This document shows, piece by piece, positions 53,286 to 61,472 of a stretch of 61,472 nucleotides of DNA; the stretch's first letter is position 1; each line of letters begins with the position of its first letter. The DNA is from JAICYJ01 sp045806525 (GTDB lineage: Bacteria > Actinomycetota > Thermoleophilia > Gaiellales > JAICJC01). The notes below the pieces were generated by a model. The model was not told the DNA's origin. It saw only the letters and a list, made by a program, of their open reading frames with translations, and searched no databases. The DNA lies in contig JBJMJD010000082.1 in NCBI GenBank assembly GCA_045806525.1, positions 1 through 61,472 on the forward strand, given 5' to 3'. Position numbers and translations under genes: made by a program.

Positions 53286-53307
53286 GGGCCGGCGATCCGG
53301 CCGGCCC
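53286..53307 (+). other. rpsO-pnp intergenic hairpin
   Basis: GGCCGG-CGAT-CCGGCC forms a 6-bp stem with a 4-nt loop; a 7-bp alternative pairs GGGCCGG with the terminal CCGGCCC. It sits between the rpsO stop and pnp start, where enterobacteria have an RNase III hairpin used in pnp autoregulation. A similar role is only suggested by position. Confidence 0.4.
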
Positions 53308-53328
53308 GAGGAAGGGACGATCGAAGAC

Positions 53329-55818
53329 ATGAGTATCGCAGTGGAGCCAGAGGCAACACGGCTCTCCGTCGCCGTGGGCGGCCGGGAGATCACATTCGAG
53401 ACCGGGGTTGTGGCCAAGCAGGCGCACGGCGCCGTGCTGGTCAAGCAGGAGGGAACCGTTGTCCTGGCGACCGCCGTCGGGCGCACGGAAGGACGGCCCG
53501 GAGCCGACTTCTTCCCGCTCACCGTGGACGTCGAAGAGAAGATGTACGCCGCCGGCAAGATCCCGGGCGGCTTTTTCAAGCGTGAGGGCCGGTCGGGCGA
53601 GAAGGCAATCCTGACCGCGCGCATGGTCGACCGGCCGATCCGGCCGCTGTGGCCGAAGGGCTACAAGAACGAGGTGCAGGTGATCATCACCACGCTCTCG
53701 GCCGACCAGGTGCACGGACACGACATCCTCGGCATGAACGGCGCGTCCGCCGCGCTGATGCTGTCGCCGCTGCCCTTCATGGGCCCGGTGGGCGCCGTCC
53801 GCATCGGCCGCATCGACGGCCAGCTGCTGCTGAACCCGACGCTGGTGGAGCTGCAGGACTCGACGCTCGACCTGGTCGTCTGCGGTACCCCCGAGGCCAT
53901 CACCATGGTCGAGGCCGGCGCCGAGGAGATCGACGAGGACACGCTGGTGGAGGCGCTCGAGCTGGCACACGGTGCCATCAAGCAGATCTGCCAGCTGCAG
54001 ATCGAGCTGGCCGCGAAGGCCGGCATGCCGAAGTGGTCCGACGGCGCCGTCACCGAGCAGCTTCGCGCCAGCCGCTTCGGCGAGCTGACAGCAGCGATCC
54101 AGGCCGGCGGCCTGGCCGCGCTCCAGCCCAAGGCCGACGCGATCTTCCGCGAGGAGGCGCCCGAGATCACCGGTTCCTCCAGCGAGGCGGACATGCTGCA
54201 GCGGGTGCGCACGCAGTTCGCCATCGAGCAGCTCGTGGGCGAGGCTCGCGACGCGGCCGTCTACCCCAAGGTGAAGCAGCAGTTCGCCGACCAGGTGCGG
54301 GCGCTGTCCGACGCCGAGCAGGACTCCAAGGAGCTCAAGTCGGCCAAGCGGGCCGCCCTGCTGGAGCAGATCGAGGCCGAGATCGACCTCGGCTTCCCCA
54401 GCCGCGGCGAGGTTGACGAGCACGGCCACGCATACCTCGACCCGCTGGCCAAGGCGGCCGTGGGATCGGCCACGGACAAGCTCTACAAGGAGGTCGTCCG
54501 CACCAAGATCGCGGTCGACAAGCGCCGTCCCGACGGCCGCTCCGAGACGGAGATCCGGCCGATCTGGTCGGAGGTTTCGGTGATGCCCAGGACGCACGGC
54601 TCGGCCCTGTTCACGCGCGGCCAGACGCAGGCGCTGACGCTCTGCACGCTCGGCACCGGCAAGGAGGAGCAGCGCATCGACGACCTCTCGCTGGATCAGA
54701 CCAAGCGCTACATCCACCACTACAACTTCCCGCCCTTCTCGGTCGGGGAGACCGGGTTCATGCGCGGCCCCAAGCGTCGGGACATCGGACACGGCGCGCT
54801 GGCCGAGCGGGCCCTGCTGCCCGTCATCCCCAGCTCGGATGACTTCCCCTACACGCTGCGGCTGGTCTCGGAGATCCTGGAGTCGAACGGCTCCTCGTCG
54901 ATGGCATCGGTGTGCGGGTCGACGCTCTCCCTGATGGACGCGGGCGTGCCGATCAAGGCGCCGGTGGCGGGCATCGCGATGGGGCTGATCAAGGAAGGCG
55001 ACGCCTACGTGATCCTGACCGACATCCAGGGAGCCGAGGACCACCTCGGCGACATGGACTTCAAGGTCGCGGGCACCGAGGCCGGCGTCACGGCGCTGCA
55101 GATGGACATCAAGATCACCGGTGTCACCACCGAGATCTTGCGCAACGCGCTGTCACAGGCGAAGGACGCGCGGCTGTTCATCCTGGACGCCATGCGCGAT
55201 GCGATCGCGGCCCCGCGCGAGGACGTGGCGGCACACGCGCCGCGCATCGTCTCGACCAAGATCCACCCCGACTACATCGGCATGGTGATCGGCAAGGGCG
55301 GCGAGACGATCCGCTCGCTCGAGGCCGAGTACGAGGTGCAGATCGACATCGAGGAGGACGGCACGATCCGCATCTACGGCACCAACGGCGAGCTGGCCGA
55401 GGGCGCCCGGCGTGAGATCGACGCGATGACGAAGGACATCGAGGTGGGCGACACCTACGACGATGCCGAGGTGGTCAAGCTGGCCGACTTCGGCGCCTTC
55501 ATCTCGCTGCGCAAGGGCGTCGACGGCCTGCTGCACGTCAGCCGGATCCTGCCCAAGGGCAGCCGGCTGGCATCGGCCGAGCAGGTGCTGGCGCGCGGTG
55601 ACAAGGTGCGCGTGACCGTGGTCGAGGTCGACAAGGACCGCGGCCGCATCGGCCTCACGCTGGTGGCCAAGAAGACCGACGACGGCGGCGAGATCACGCC
55701 CGAGCAGCTGATCGCGGTGGCCGAGGCCAACCCGGCACCGGAGCGCTCCGAAAGCGACCGCCCGCGCGGCGGTGGCGGCGGCCGTGACCGTGGACGCGGA
55801 CCCCGGCGGGACAGGTAG
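53329..55818 (+). CDS. pnp: Polyribonucleotide nucleotidyltransferase (PNPase)
   Basis: The 829-residue 3'-to-5' exoribonuclease has two RNase PH domains (ITFETGVVAKQAHGAVLVKQ, AILTARMVDRPIRPLWPKGY; PRTHGSALFTRGQTQALTLC, ILESNGSSSMASVCGSTLSL, MGLIKEGDAYVILTDIQGAE), a KH domain (HPDYIGMVIGKGGETIRSLE) and an S1 domain (LADFGAFISLRKGVDGLLHV). The Gly/Arg-rich tail (RPRGGGGGRDRGRGPRRD) is typical of actinobacteria. ATG 53329 is preceded by GAAGGGA. Confidence 0.96.
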   Translation: MSIAVEPEATRLSVAVGGREITFETGVVAKQAHGAVLVKQEGTVVLATAVGRTEGRPGADFFPLTVDVEEKMYAAGKIPGGFFKREGRSGEKAILTARMVDRPIRPLWPKGYKNEVQVIITTLSADQVHGHDILGMNGASAALMLSPLPFMGPVGAVRIGRIDGQLLLNPTLVELQDSTLDLVVCGTPEAITMVEAGAEEIDEDTLVEALELAHGAIKQICQLQIELAAKAGMPKWSDGAVTEQLRASRFGELTAAIQAGGLAALQPKADAIFREEAPEITGSSSEADMLQRVRTQFAIEQLVGEARDAAVYPKVKQQFADQVRALSDAEQDSKELKSAKRAALLEQIEAEIDLGFPSRGEVDEHGHAYLDPLAKAAVGSATDKLYKEVVRTKIAVDKRRPDGRSETEIRPIWSEVSVMPRTHGSALFTRGQTQALTLCTLGTGKEEQRIDDLSLDQTKRYIHHYNFPPFSVGETGFMRGPKRRDIGHGALAERALLPVIPSSDDFPYTLRLVSEILESNGSSSMASVCGSTLSLMDAGVPIKAPVAGIAMGLIKEGDAYVILTDIQGAEDHLGDMDFKVAGTEAGVTALQMDIKITGVTTEILRNALSQAKDARLFILDAMRDAIAAPREDVAAHAPRIVSTKIHPDYIGMVIGKGGETIRSLEAEYEVQIDIEEDGTIRIYGTNGELAEGARREIDAMTKDIEVGDTYDDAEVVKLADFGAFISLRKGVDGLLHVSRILPKGSRLASAEQVLARGDKVRVTVVEVDKDRGRIGLTLVAKKTDDGGEITPEQLIAVAEANPAPERSESDRPRGGGGGRDRGRGPRRDR

Positions 55819-55824
55819 CAGGGC

Positions 55825-55862
55825 TGCGGCGGTCTGACCCTTTCGAGGGACAGACCGCCGCA
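55825..55862 (+). terminator. Strong UUCG-capped terminator after pnp
   Basis: TGCGGCGGTCTG (55825-55836) pairs with CAGACCGCCGCA (55851-55862); inside, CCCT-TTCG-AGGG extends the stem and closes it with a UUCG tetraloop. It starts 6 nt after the pnp stop. No U-tract follows. Confidence 0.8.
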
Positions 55863-55886
55863 AACCCCACTGCTAGAGTGGCCCCA

Positions 55887-57173
55887 GTGCAGCGGTACAC
55901 CATGACCACGCTCGATGGCGGAGAGCGAATCGTCACCGAGCGTGTTCGGTCGGTGCGCTCCGTCGCGCTCGGGATCTGGATCGGCGCCGGTTCCCGTGAC
56001 GAGACCGCCGAGCGCGCCGGCATCAGCCACTTCATCGAGCACCTGCTGTTCAAGGGCTCGTCCCGCTACTCCGGCGTGCAGATCGCGCAGGTGTTCGACG
56101 GCCTCGGCGGAGAGCTGAACGCCGCGACCGCGAAGGAGTACACGGTGCTCTACGCGCGGGTGCTGGACGCGCATCTGGAGTCGGCGCTCGACGTGATGAG
56201 CGACATGCTGCTGGCGCCCACCTTCGATGCGGACGAGCTCAACTCCGAGCGCGAGGTGGTGCTGGAGGAGATCGCGATGTACGAGGACAGCTTCCACGAC
56301 CTCGCGCACGACCTGATCGCCGGCGCCGTCTTCAGCGACCATCCGCTGGGCCGCCCGGTGATCGGCACCACCGCGGCGGTCAACACGATCGACCCGGCCA
56401 TGGTGCGGGACTACCACGCGAACCGCTACGTCGGCCCCAACATCGTGATCGCCGCTGCTGGCAACCTCGAGCACGAGCCGCTGGTGCACGCCATCCAGCA
56501 GCGCTTCGAGGCCTACACCAAGGTGCCCGACCCGTCGGCCGGCGTGCGGCCCGTGTGGGTGGGCGAGTCGAGCCCGCGGACCGTGTTCCAGGCCAAGGCT
56601 AGCGAGCAGTACCACGTCTGCCTTGGCGGCCTCGGCCTGCAGCGCTCAGACCGGCGCCGCTTCGCCGCCTCGCTGCTCGACTCGATGCTGGGCGGATCGG
56701 CCTCGTCGCGGCTGTTCCAGGAGATCCGGGAGCGGCGCGGCATGGCCTACTCGGTCTACACCTTCGGCTCCCAGTATGCCGACACCGGCATGGTCGGCGT
56801 CTACGTCGGCACCCGCGAGGACAACCTGGCCGAGTGCATGTGCATCGCCGCCGACCAGCTGGTGCGGATGGGGCAGGGGGAGTTCGCCGACGACGAGCTG
56901 CAGCGCTCGAAGGAGAACCTGAAGGGGCGGATCATGCTGTCGATGGAGTCGACCTCGAACCGGGCCAGCCGGCTGGGCAAGTCGGTGCTGACCGACACCG
57001 AGCTGCTGTCGCTCGACCGCATCTGCGCGGAGATCGACTCGGTCGAGCCGGAGGCGGTGGCATCGCTGGCCCGCCAGCTGTTCGCGCCCGACCGCCTGTC
57101 GGTGTCCGGCGTGGGGCCAGACGAGGACCGCTTCCGCGAAGCCGTGGCGGCGCTGAACCCCGCGCTCGCCTGA
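55887..57173 (+). CDS. M16 family zinc metallopeptidase (processing-peptidase-like)
   Basis: The 428-residue protein has the inverzincin motif HFIEHLLFKGSSRYSG (HxxEH) and the downstream Glu in EREVVLEEIAMYEDSFHDLA, then VIGTTAAVNTIDPAMVRDYH, and the second inactive half (RRGMAYSVYTFGSQYADTGM). Bacterial members degrade peptides in the cytosol. GTG 55887 lies 7 nt after TAGAGT. It sits between pnp and dapB, a frequent order in actinobacteria. Confidence 0.9.
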   Translation: MQRYTMTTLDGGERIVTERVRSVRSVALGIWIGAGSRDETAERAGISHFIEHLLFKGSSRYSGVQIAQVFDGLGGELNAATAKEYTVLYARVLDAHLESALDVMSDMLLAPTFDADELNSEREVVLEEIAMYEDSFHDLAHDLIAGAVFSDHPLGRPVIGTTAAVNTIDPAMVRDYHANRYVGPNIVIAAAGNLEHEPLVHAIQQRFEAYTKVPDPSAGVRPVWVGESSPRTVFQAKASEQYHVCLGGLGLQRSDRRRFAASLLDSMLGGSASSRLFQEIRERRGMAYSVYTFGSQYADTGMVGVYVGTREDNLAECMCIAADQLVRMGQGEFADDELQRSKENLKGRIMLSMESTSNRASRLGKSVLTDTELLSLDRICAEIDSVEPEAVASLARQLFAPDRLSVSGVGPDEDRFREAVAALNPALA

Positions 57174-57189
57174 CGAGTACGATCTCGCG

Positions 57190-57855
57190 ATGATCCGCGT
57201 GATCCTGTCAGGTGCCTCCGGCCAGGTCGGCCGGGCGCTGGTGTCCGCGATCGAGGTCGACCCCGACCTGACGGTCGCCGCCGCGGCCGCTCCCTCGCTC
57301 GGCATCGGGCTGGCCAACGCGCTGGCAGCCGCCGAGGGCGACGTCGCCGTCGACTTCACCGCGCCCGACTTCGCCGAGCCCGCCTGCCGGCTGTGCATCG
57401 ACGCGCGCGTGCCTCTCGTGCTGGGCACCTCGGGACTGGCTCCCGAGCGGCTGGAGGAGCTGGGCGTGCAGGCGGCCGCGGCCGGCGTTCAGCTGTTCCA
57501 CGCCGCCAACTTCGCGATCGGGGCGGTGCTGATGATGCAGTTCGCCGAGCAGGCCAGCCGCCACCTGCCCGCAGCCGAGATCGTCGAGCTGCACGCCGAC
57601 ACCAAGAAGGACGCCCCATCCGGCACCTCCCTGGCCACGGCCGCCCGCATGGGCGGCGACATCCCAATCCACAGCGTGCGGCTGCCGGGGATGGTGGCAC
57701 ACCAGGAGGTGATCCTGGGCGGTGCCGGCGAGACGCTCACGATCCGGCACGACACGACTTCCCGCGCCGCCTTCGCACCCGGCGTGCTGCTTGCCGTCAA
57801 GCGCATCCGCGACCTGCCGCCCGGCCTCACGTCAGGGCTGGAAGCACTGCTTTAG
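57190..57855 (+). CDS. dapB: 4-hydroxy-tetrahydrodipicolinate reductase
   Basis: The 221-residue enzyme reduces HTPA in lysine and diaminopimelate synthesis. Motifs: ILSGASGQVGRALVSAI (NAD(P) site), DVAVDFTAPDF, VLGTSGLAPERLEEL, NFAIGAVLMMQFAEQASRHL and ELHADTKKDAPSGTSLATAA (substrate site KKDAPSGT). TACGAT lies 6 nt before ATG 57190. Its stop overlaps that of the convergent nitroreductase-like gene. Confidence 0.93.
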   Translation: MIRVILSGASGQVGRALVSAIEVDPDLTVAAAAAPSLGIGLANALAAAEGDVAVDFTAPDFAEPACRLCIDARVPLVLGTSGLAPERLEELGVQAAAAGVQLFHAANFAIGAVLMMQFAEQASRHLPAAEIVELHADTKKDAPSGTSLATAARMGGDIPIHSVRLPGMVAHQEVILGGAGETLTIRHDTTSRAAFAPGVLLAVKRIRDLPPGLTSGLEALL

Positions 57856-58262
57856 GCGCGATCCAGTGCGAACACCGGGATCACGCGGTCGGTCTTCTGC
57901 TCGTACTCCCCGAAGCGGGGCTTGCGATCGACCAGCGTCCGCCAGGCGCGGTCGCGCTCGTCCGGCGGCAGCTCCCGCGCGACCGCCTTGAACGTCTCGG
58001 TGAGGTACTCGACGGTCACCTGCGGGTTGGCGACCAGGTTGTGGTACCAGGCCGGGTTCTCGGGCGCGCCGCTGGCAGTCGCGAAGATGTGCAGGACACC
58101 GTCGAGCTCGAGGTACTCGAGCGGACGCGTCATCCGTCGTCCGGTGCGGGCGCCTTGCATCGTCACCAGCACCAGGGTCGAGTCGGGATAGGGCCGGGTG
58201 ACCACGCCGCCGTTGCCCCGGAACTCGTCGATGATCGACTCGTGGAACGTCTGCTCGGCCAT
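57852..58262 (-). CDS. Deazaflavin (F420)-dependent nitroreductase family protein
   Basis: The 136-residue protein matches the DDN/DUF385 family: IIDEFRGNGGVVTRPYPDST, LVLVTMQGARTGRRMTRPLE, LDGVLHIFATASGAPENPAW and YHNLVANPQVTVEY. Such split-barrel proteins bind F420 and reduce varied substrates. ATG 58262 overlaps the last base of the MOSC gene, so the two are coupled. Confidence 0.88.
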   Translation of the reverse strand: MAEQTFHESIIDEFRGNGGVVTRPYPDSTLVLVTMQGARTGRRMTRPLEYLELDGVLHIFATASGAPENPAWYHNLVANPQVTVEYLTETFKAVARELPPDERDRAWRTLVDRKPRFGEYEQKTDRVIPVFALDRA

Positions 58263-58717
58263 CAGGCGGCCTCGACCGGATCGCCGACGCGCAGCTGGCC
58301 GCCGTCCAGGATGTCGCCACGCACGCCGCCGCGGTGCACCAGCACCTTGATCGTCCGCGGATCGCCCAGGTAGGCCTGCAGATCGAGACAGGGCTCGCAC
58401 AGCTCGGTGGCGCGGCAGCGCAGCGGCCCGACCCGGAACTCCTTGCCGACCAGGTCGTTCAATCGCACGCCCCGGGTCACGACCTGGCGGCGCGAGCGGC
58501 CCTCCGCGATGTCGAGGCCGTGCTCGTCCAGCACCGCCTCGATCACCTCGGCCTCGATCAGCGTGATCGCACAGCCGGTCGGGATCCAGCGGTCGGACGG
58601 GCTGAAGTTGCGGTCGCCTTCCAGGCCGCGGCCGGCGTGGGCGTGCGCCGATGCCACCGGCATCGGCGTCTCGCCGCTGCGCGGGATGATGAAGATCTGC
58701 TCGACCGATCCAGCCAT
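58262..58717 (-). CDS. MOSC domain protein
   Basis: The 151-residue protein is a MOSC domain: AHAHAGRGLEGDRNF (GLxGDR), CAITLIEAEVIEAVLDEHGL, VTRGVRLNDLVGKEFRVGPL and CRATELCEPCLDLQAYLGDP, with the conserved Cys in CEPC. MOSC proteins carry sulfur for molybdenum-cofactor or related reactions. It is paired with the F420-type gene and divergent from dapA. Confidence 0.88.
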   Translation of the reverse strand: MAGSVEQIFIIPRSGETPMPVASAHAHAGRGLEGDRNFSPSDRWIPTGCAITLIEAEVIEAVLDEHGLDIAEGRSRRQVVTRGVRLNDLVGKEFRVGPLRCRATELCEPCLDLQAYLGDPRTIKVLVHRGGVRGDILDGGQLRVGDPVEAA

Positions 58718-58758
58718 GGCCGCAGGAGTTTAGAGCGCGGAGGAGTAGAATCGACCGT

Positions 58759-59658
58759 ATGACGCGCCCCGTGCTCGGCGAGCTACTGACCGCCATGGTC
58801 ACTCCGTTTGCGGATGACGGCACCGTCAACCACAAGTCGGCCCGTCGCATGGCGCGCCACCTGGTCGACACCGGATCCGACGGCATCGTCGTCTGCGGAA
58901 CCACCGGTGAGGGCCCGACCGTCAACGACCGCGAGAAGCTGGAGCTGCTCGAGACCGTCGTCTCAGAGGTCGGCGCCGGCGCCAGCGTGGTCGCGAACAC
59001 GGGCAGCTACGACACGCACCACTCTGTGGCCCTGACCCGGTCCGCGCTCGCGGCTGGCGTGGACGGCTTCCTGGTGGTCACCCCGTACTACAACAAGCCC
59101 CCGGTGGACGGCATCGTCGCCCACTTCGAGGCGATCGCCGAGGCCGCCGAGGGCCGCCCGGTGATCGTGTACAACATCCCGCAGCGGGTCGTGCTGAACC
59201 TCGAGCCGGAGCTGCTGGCACGGCTCAGCGAGATCGACAACGTGATCGCGGTCAAGCAGGCAACCGCCGACCTCGACCAGGCTCGCAGCATCCTCGAGCA
59301 CGGCGGTCTCGAGCTCTACGCGGGCAACGACGACCTGCTGGCGCCGTTCCTGCGGCTGGGCGGTGGCGGCGGCATCTGCGTGGCGTCGCACATCGCAGGG
59401 AGCCGCATGCGGGAGATGGTCATCGCAGCAAGGGCAGGGGATCTCGACCACACCGACGCCATCGACCGCGAGCTGCAGCCGCTCTACGACGTGCTCTCGA
59501 TCACCACCAACCCGATCCCGCTGAAGGCCGCGCTGAAGCTGCTCGGCCACGACGTCGGAGGGCTGCGGCTGCCGCTAGTCGAGGCCGATGCGGCGCAGAC
59601 GGCGACGCTCCAGGCCGCGCTCGAGCTGGCCGGAATCCTGCCGGTCGCCGCCGGTTGA
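58759..59658 (+). CDS. dapA: 4-hydroxy-tetrahydrodipicolinate synthase
   Basis: The 299-residue aldolase condenses pyruvate with aspartate semialdehyde. Motifs: LTAMVTPFADDGTVNHKSAR, DGIVVCGTTGEGPTVNDREK (GTTGE), VVTPYYNKPPVDGIVAHFEA, VIVYNIPQRV (Tyr) and VIAVKQATADL (Schiff-base Lys). TAGAAT lies 8 nt before ATG 58759. dapB and rnj nearby complete the common actinobacterial block. Confidence 0.94.
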   Translation: MTRPVLGELLTAMVTPFADDGTVNHKSARRMARHLVDTGSDGIVVCGTTGEGPTVNDREKLELLETVVSEVGAGASVVANTGSYDTHHSVALTRSALAAGVDGFLVVTPYYNKPPVDGIVAHFEAIAEAAEGRPVIVYNIPQRVVLNLEPELLARLSEIDNVIAVKQATADLDQARSILEHGGLELYAGNDDLLAPFLRLGGGGGICVASHIAGSRMREMVIAARAGDLDHTDAIDRELQPLYDVLSITTNPIPLKAALKLLGHDVGGLRLPLVEADAAQTATLQAALELAGILPVAAG

Positions 59659-59660
59659 CG

Positions 59661-61331
59661 ATGCGCGAACCGGTCAAGATCATCCCGCTCGGCGGGCTGG
59701 GCGAGGTTGGCAAGAACATGACCGTGTTCGAGTCCGGCGGCGACCTGATCCTGATCGACGCCGGCCTCACCTTTCCCAAGGCGGAGATGCACGGCATCGA
59801 CCTGGTGCTGCCCGACTTCTCCTACGTGGTCGACCGCGCCGACCGGCTGCGGGCGATCGTGCTCACCCACGGCCACGAGGACCACGTCGGCGCGCTGCCC
59901 TACCTGCTGCGCGAGACCGGGACGCATCCGCTCGTGTTCGGCACCCGGCTGACGCTGGGGCTGATCAAGTCGAAGCTGGACGAGCACGGGCTGGGCGCGG
60001 AGACGGAGCTGGTGGAGCTGGTTCCGGATGGATCACGTGTCCCGGTCGGCCCGTTCGAGGCCGAGGCGGTGCGCGTCACGCACTCGATTCCGGATGCCGT
60101 GGCGGTGGTGCTGCACACGGCGCACGGCGTGATCGTGCACACCGGCGACTTCAAGATGGACATGACGCCGGTGGACGGCCGACCGGTGGACATCGGTCGC
60201 CTGCGGTCGCTCGGTGACGAAGGCGTGGCGCTGCTGATGTCGGACTCGACCAACGCCGAGAACCCCGGAACGACCCCATCCGAGATGACGGTCGGACCGA
60301 GCATGCGCGAGATCATCGCCAAGGCGCCCGGCCGCGTGATCGTGACGTCGTTCGCGTCGCAGATCCACCGATTGCAGCAGGTGATCGACGCGGCCGTCGC
60401 CAACAACCGCAAGGTCTGCGTGATCGGCCGGTCGATGGTGCGGAACCTGAACATCTCACGAAATCTCGGCTATGCCGACGTGGACGAGGATCTGCTGCTG
60501 AAGCCCAAGGCGCTCGACTCCGTGCTTCCACACGAGGTGGTCGTGCTGTGCACGGGCAGCCAGGGCGAACCGCGCTCCGCCCTGACCCGGATGGCACACG
60601 GCGATCATCCCGCGCTGCAGGTGCACCCGACCGACACGGTGGTGATGTCGTCCAAGGCGGTGCCGGGTAACGAGGTGAACGTGGGGGAGACCGTGAACCG
60701 GCTGAATAGGATGGGCGCCACGGTGCTGACCGAGAACAACGCCTACGTGCATGTGTCGGGCCACGGCTCGGCCGACGAGCTGCGCACGATGCTCGAGCTG
60801 GTGCGTCCTCGGTTCTTCGTGCCGGTGCACGGCGAGTACCGGATGCTGCGTGCGCACGCCGCCATCGCCGAGCGCACCGGCGTGCAGCCGCACGCGGTGC
60901 GAATCGCCGACAACGGCACCGTGCTGGAGCTGGACGGGGACGGGCTGTTCGTGACCGGGCAGATCGAGACCGGCATGACGCTGGTGGACGGCTACTCGGT
61001 CGGCGATGTGCGCGACGAGGTGCTGCGCGACCGCCGGCGGCTGGCGACCGACGGCGTGCTGATCGTGGTGGCCACGATCGCCGCCGGAAGCGCCGAGGTG
61101 GTGGTGGACCCCGAGGTGATCGCACGCGGGTTCGAGACCCCCGACGGCGAGGGCCAGGAGCTGCTTGACCGGGCTCGGGATGCGGTCGACGAGGTGCTCG
61201 AACGCTGCCTGGCGAACCGCATGACCGAGGTCAACCTGGTCCAGCAGGAGCTGCACGATGCCCTGGCACCGCTGGTGCACAGGATGACGGGCAAGCGGCC
61301 GATGGTGCTGCCCGTCGTGGTGGAGGTCTGA
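59661..61331 (+). CDS. rnj: Ribonuclease J
   Basis: The 556-residue MBL/beta-CASP ribonuclease acts on RNA 5' ends and internally. Motifs: IIPLGGLGEVGKNMTVFESG, LTHGHEDHVGALPYLL (HxHxDH), VTHSIPDAVAVVLHTAHGVI, HTGDFKMDMTPVDGRP, LMSDSTNAENPGTTPSE and the beta-CASP/C-terminal HVSGHGSADELRTMLELVRP, FFVPVHGEYRML. ATG 59661 is used; TTG 59655 overlapping the dapA stop (TTGA) is in frame and possible. Confidence 0.94.
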   Translation: MREPVKIIPLGGLGEVGKNMTVFESGGDLILIDAGLTFPKAEMHGIDLVLPDFSYVVDRADRLRAIVLTHGHEDHVGALPYLLRETGTHPLVFGTRLTLGLIKSKLDEHGLGAETELVELVPDGSRVPVGPFEAEAVRVTHSIPDAVAVVLHTAHGVIVHTGDFKMDMTPVDGRPVDIGRLRSLGDEGVALLMSDSTNAENPGTTPSEMTVGPSMREIIAKAPGRVIVTSFASQIHRLQQVIDAAVANNRKVCVIGRSMVRNLNISRNLGYADVDEDLLLKPKALDSVLPHEVVVLCTGSQGEPRSALTRMAHGDHPALQVHPTDTVVMSSKAVPGNEVNVGETVNRLNRMGATVLTENNAYVHVSGHGSADELRTMLELVRPRFFVPVHGEYRMLRAHAAIAERTGVQPHAVRIADNGTVLELDGDGLFVTGQIETGMTLVDGYSVGDVRDEVLRDRRRLATDGVLIVVATIAAGSAEVVVDPEVIARGFETPDGEGQELLDRARDAVDEVLERCLANRMTEVNLVQQELHDALAPLVHRMTGKRPMVLPVVVEV

Positions 61332-61384
61332 GAGCGCCAAAGTCCCGGAAGGAACGCCGTCCGATACGGTGAATACCATCGGCA

Positions 61385-61472
61385 ATGGCCAGGACCACTA
61401 CGCGACGGACCCATCGCGCTCCTGTTTCACAACCGGCTCGTCGCACGCGCAAAACACCCAACCGCTCCCAGA
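61385..61472 (+). CDS. ftsK: N-terminal fragment, probable FtsK/SpoIIIE DNA translocase
   Basis: Only 29 codons are present before the right edge. ATG 61385 starts MARTTTRRTHRAPVSQPARR, a very basic low-complexity N-terminus as in actinobacterial FtsK, which usually follows rnj. TACCAT lies 6 nt before the ATG. The assignment rests on position and composition only. Confidence 0.5.
   Translation, partial: MARTTTRRTHRAPVSQPARRTRKTPNRSQ

Overview
The window is GC-rich chromosomal DNA from an actinobacterium, probably a deep-branching lineage such as Thermoleophilia. The evidence is an actinobacterial integration host factor (mihF) between pyrD and gmk, a PyrR-controlled pyr operon using the PyrK/PyrDB dihydroorotate dehydrogenase, RNase J followed by an FtsK-like start, and many genes whose start codon lies about 6-8 nt after a TANNNT -10 box, the pattern of leaderless mRNAs. 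The lineage is an inference; no rRNA is present.

Layout. 1-10.3 kb is accessory: an SDR fragment, a GH26-like secreted glycosidase, a VOC protein, a signal-less AmiC/UrtA-like binding protein divergent from a tandem HD-GYP/LuxR regulator, a flavin monooxygenase, a GNAT enzyme with an operator-like palindrome at its promoter, and several small secreted or membrane proteins. 10.3-14.5 kb looks like a decayed integrative island ending at tRNA-Arg(CCG): a possible recombinase remnant, a ribbon-helix-helix protein with its own palindrome, an excisionase-like HTH fused in frame to a replication-protein-like fragment, a transglycosylase, a GFA-family protein, a broken NTF2-like gene and short repeats.

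14.6-19 kb carries a tight operon (enolase-superfamily epimerase, DgcN/DUF1611, two M29 aminopeptidases) that fits catabolism of D-Glu-containing peptides. 19-23.6 kb has folP, a divergent LexA-boxed promoter driving a YneA/ChiZ-like LysM protein and a coupled small ORF, RNase Z, two methyltransferases and a UDG-like protein. 23.6-33.7 kb is pyrR-pyrB-pyrC-carA-carB-pyrK-pyrD, then mihF-gmk-rpoZ. After coaBC comes MoxR-DUF58-transglutaminase, a TPR protein and dtd.

40.3-51 kb is the rimP-nusA-ylxR-infB ... rbfA-nrnA-truB-ribF translation/RNA block, preceded by an intrinsic terminator in the rimP leader. It is interrupted by a minus-strand K+/H+ antiporter coupled to an unusual GNAT/class II aaRS-like fusion. 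51-61.4 kb holds a 175-bp element with 26-bp perfect terminal inverted repeats, an S51 peptidase, a UDP-glucuronate decarboxylase-like SDR, rpsO-pnp, an M16 protease, dapB, an F420-type nitroreductase, a MOSC protein, dapA, rnj and the first codons of a probable ftsK.

The most unusual items are the GNAT/HisRS-like fusion, the SOS-controlled LysM operon, the leader peptide overlapping pyrR, the attenuator ahead of rimP-nusA, NusA with a C-terminal Cys/His finger, a ylxR with no canonical start codon, and the 175-bp inverted-repeat element.
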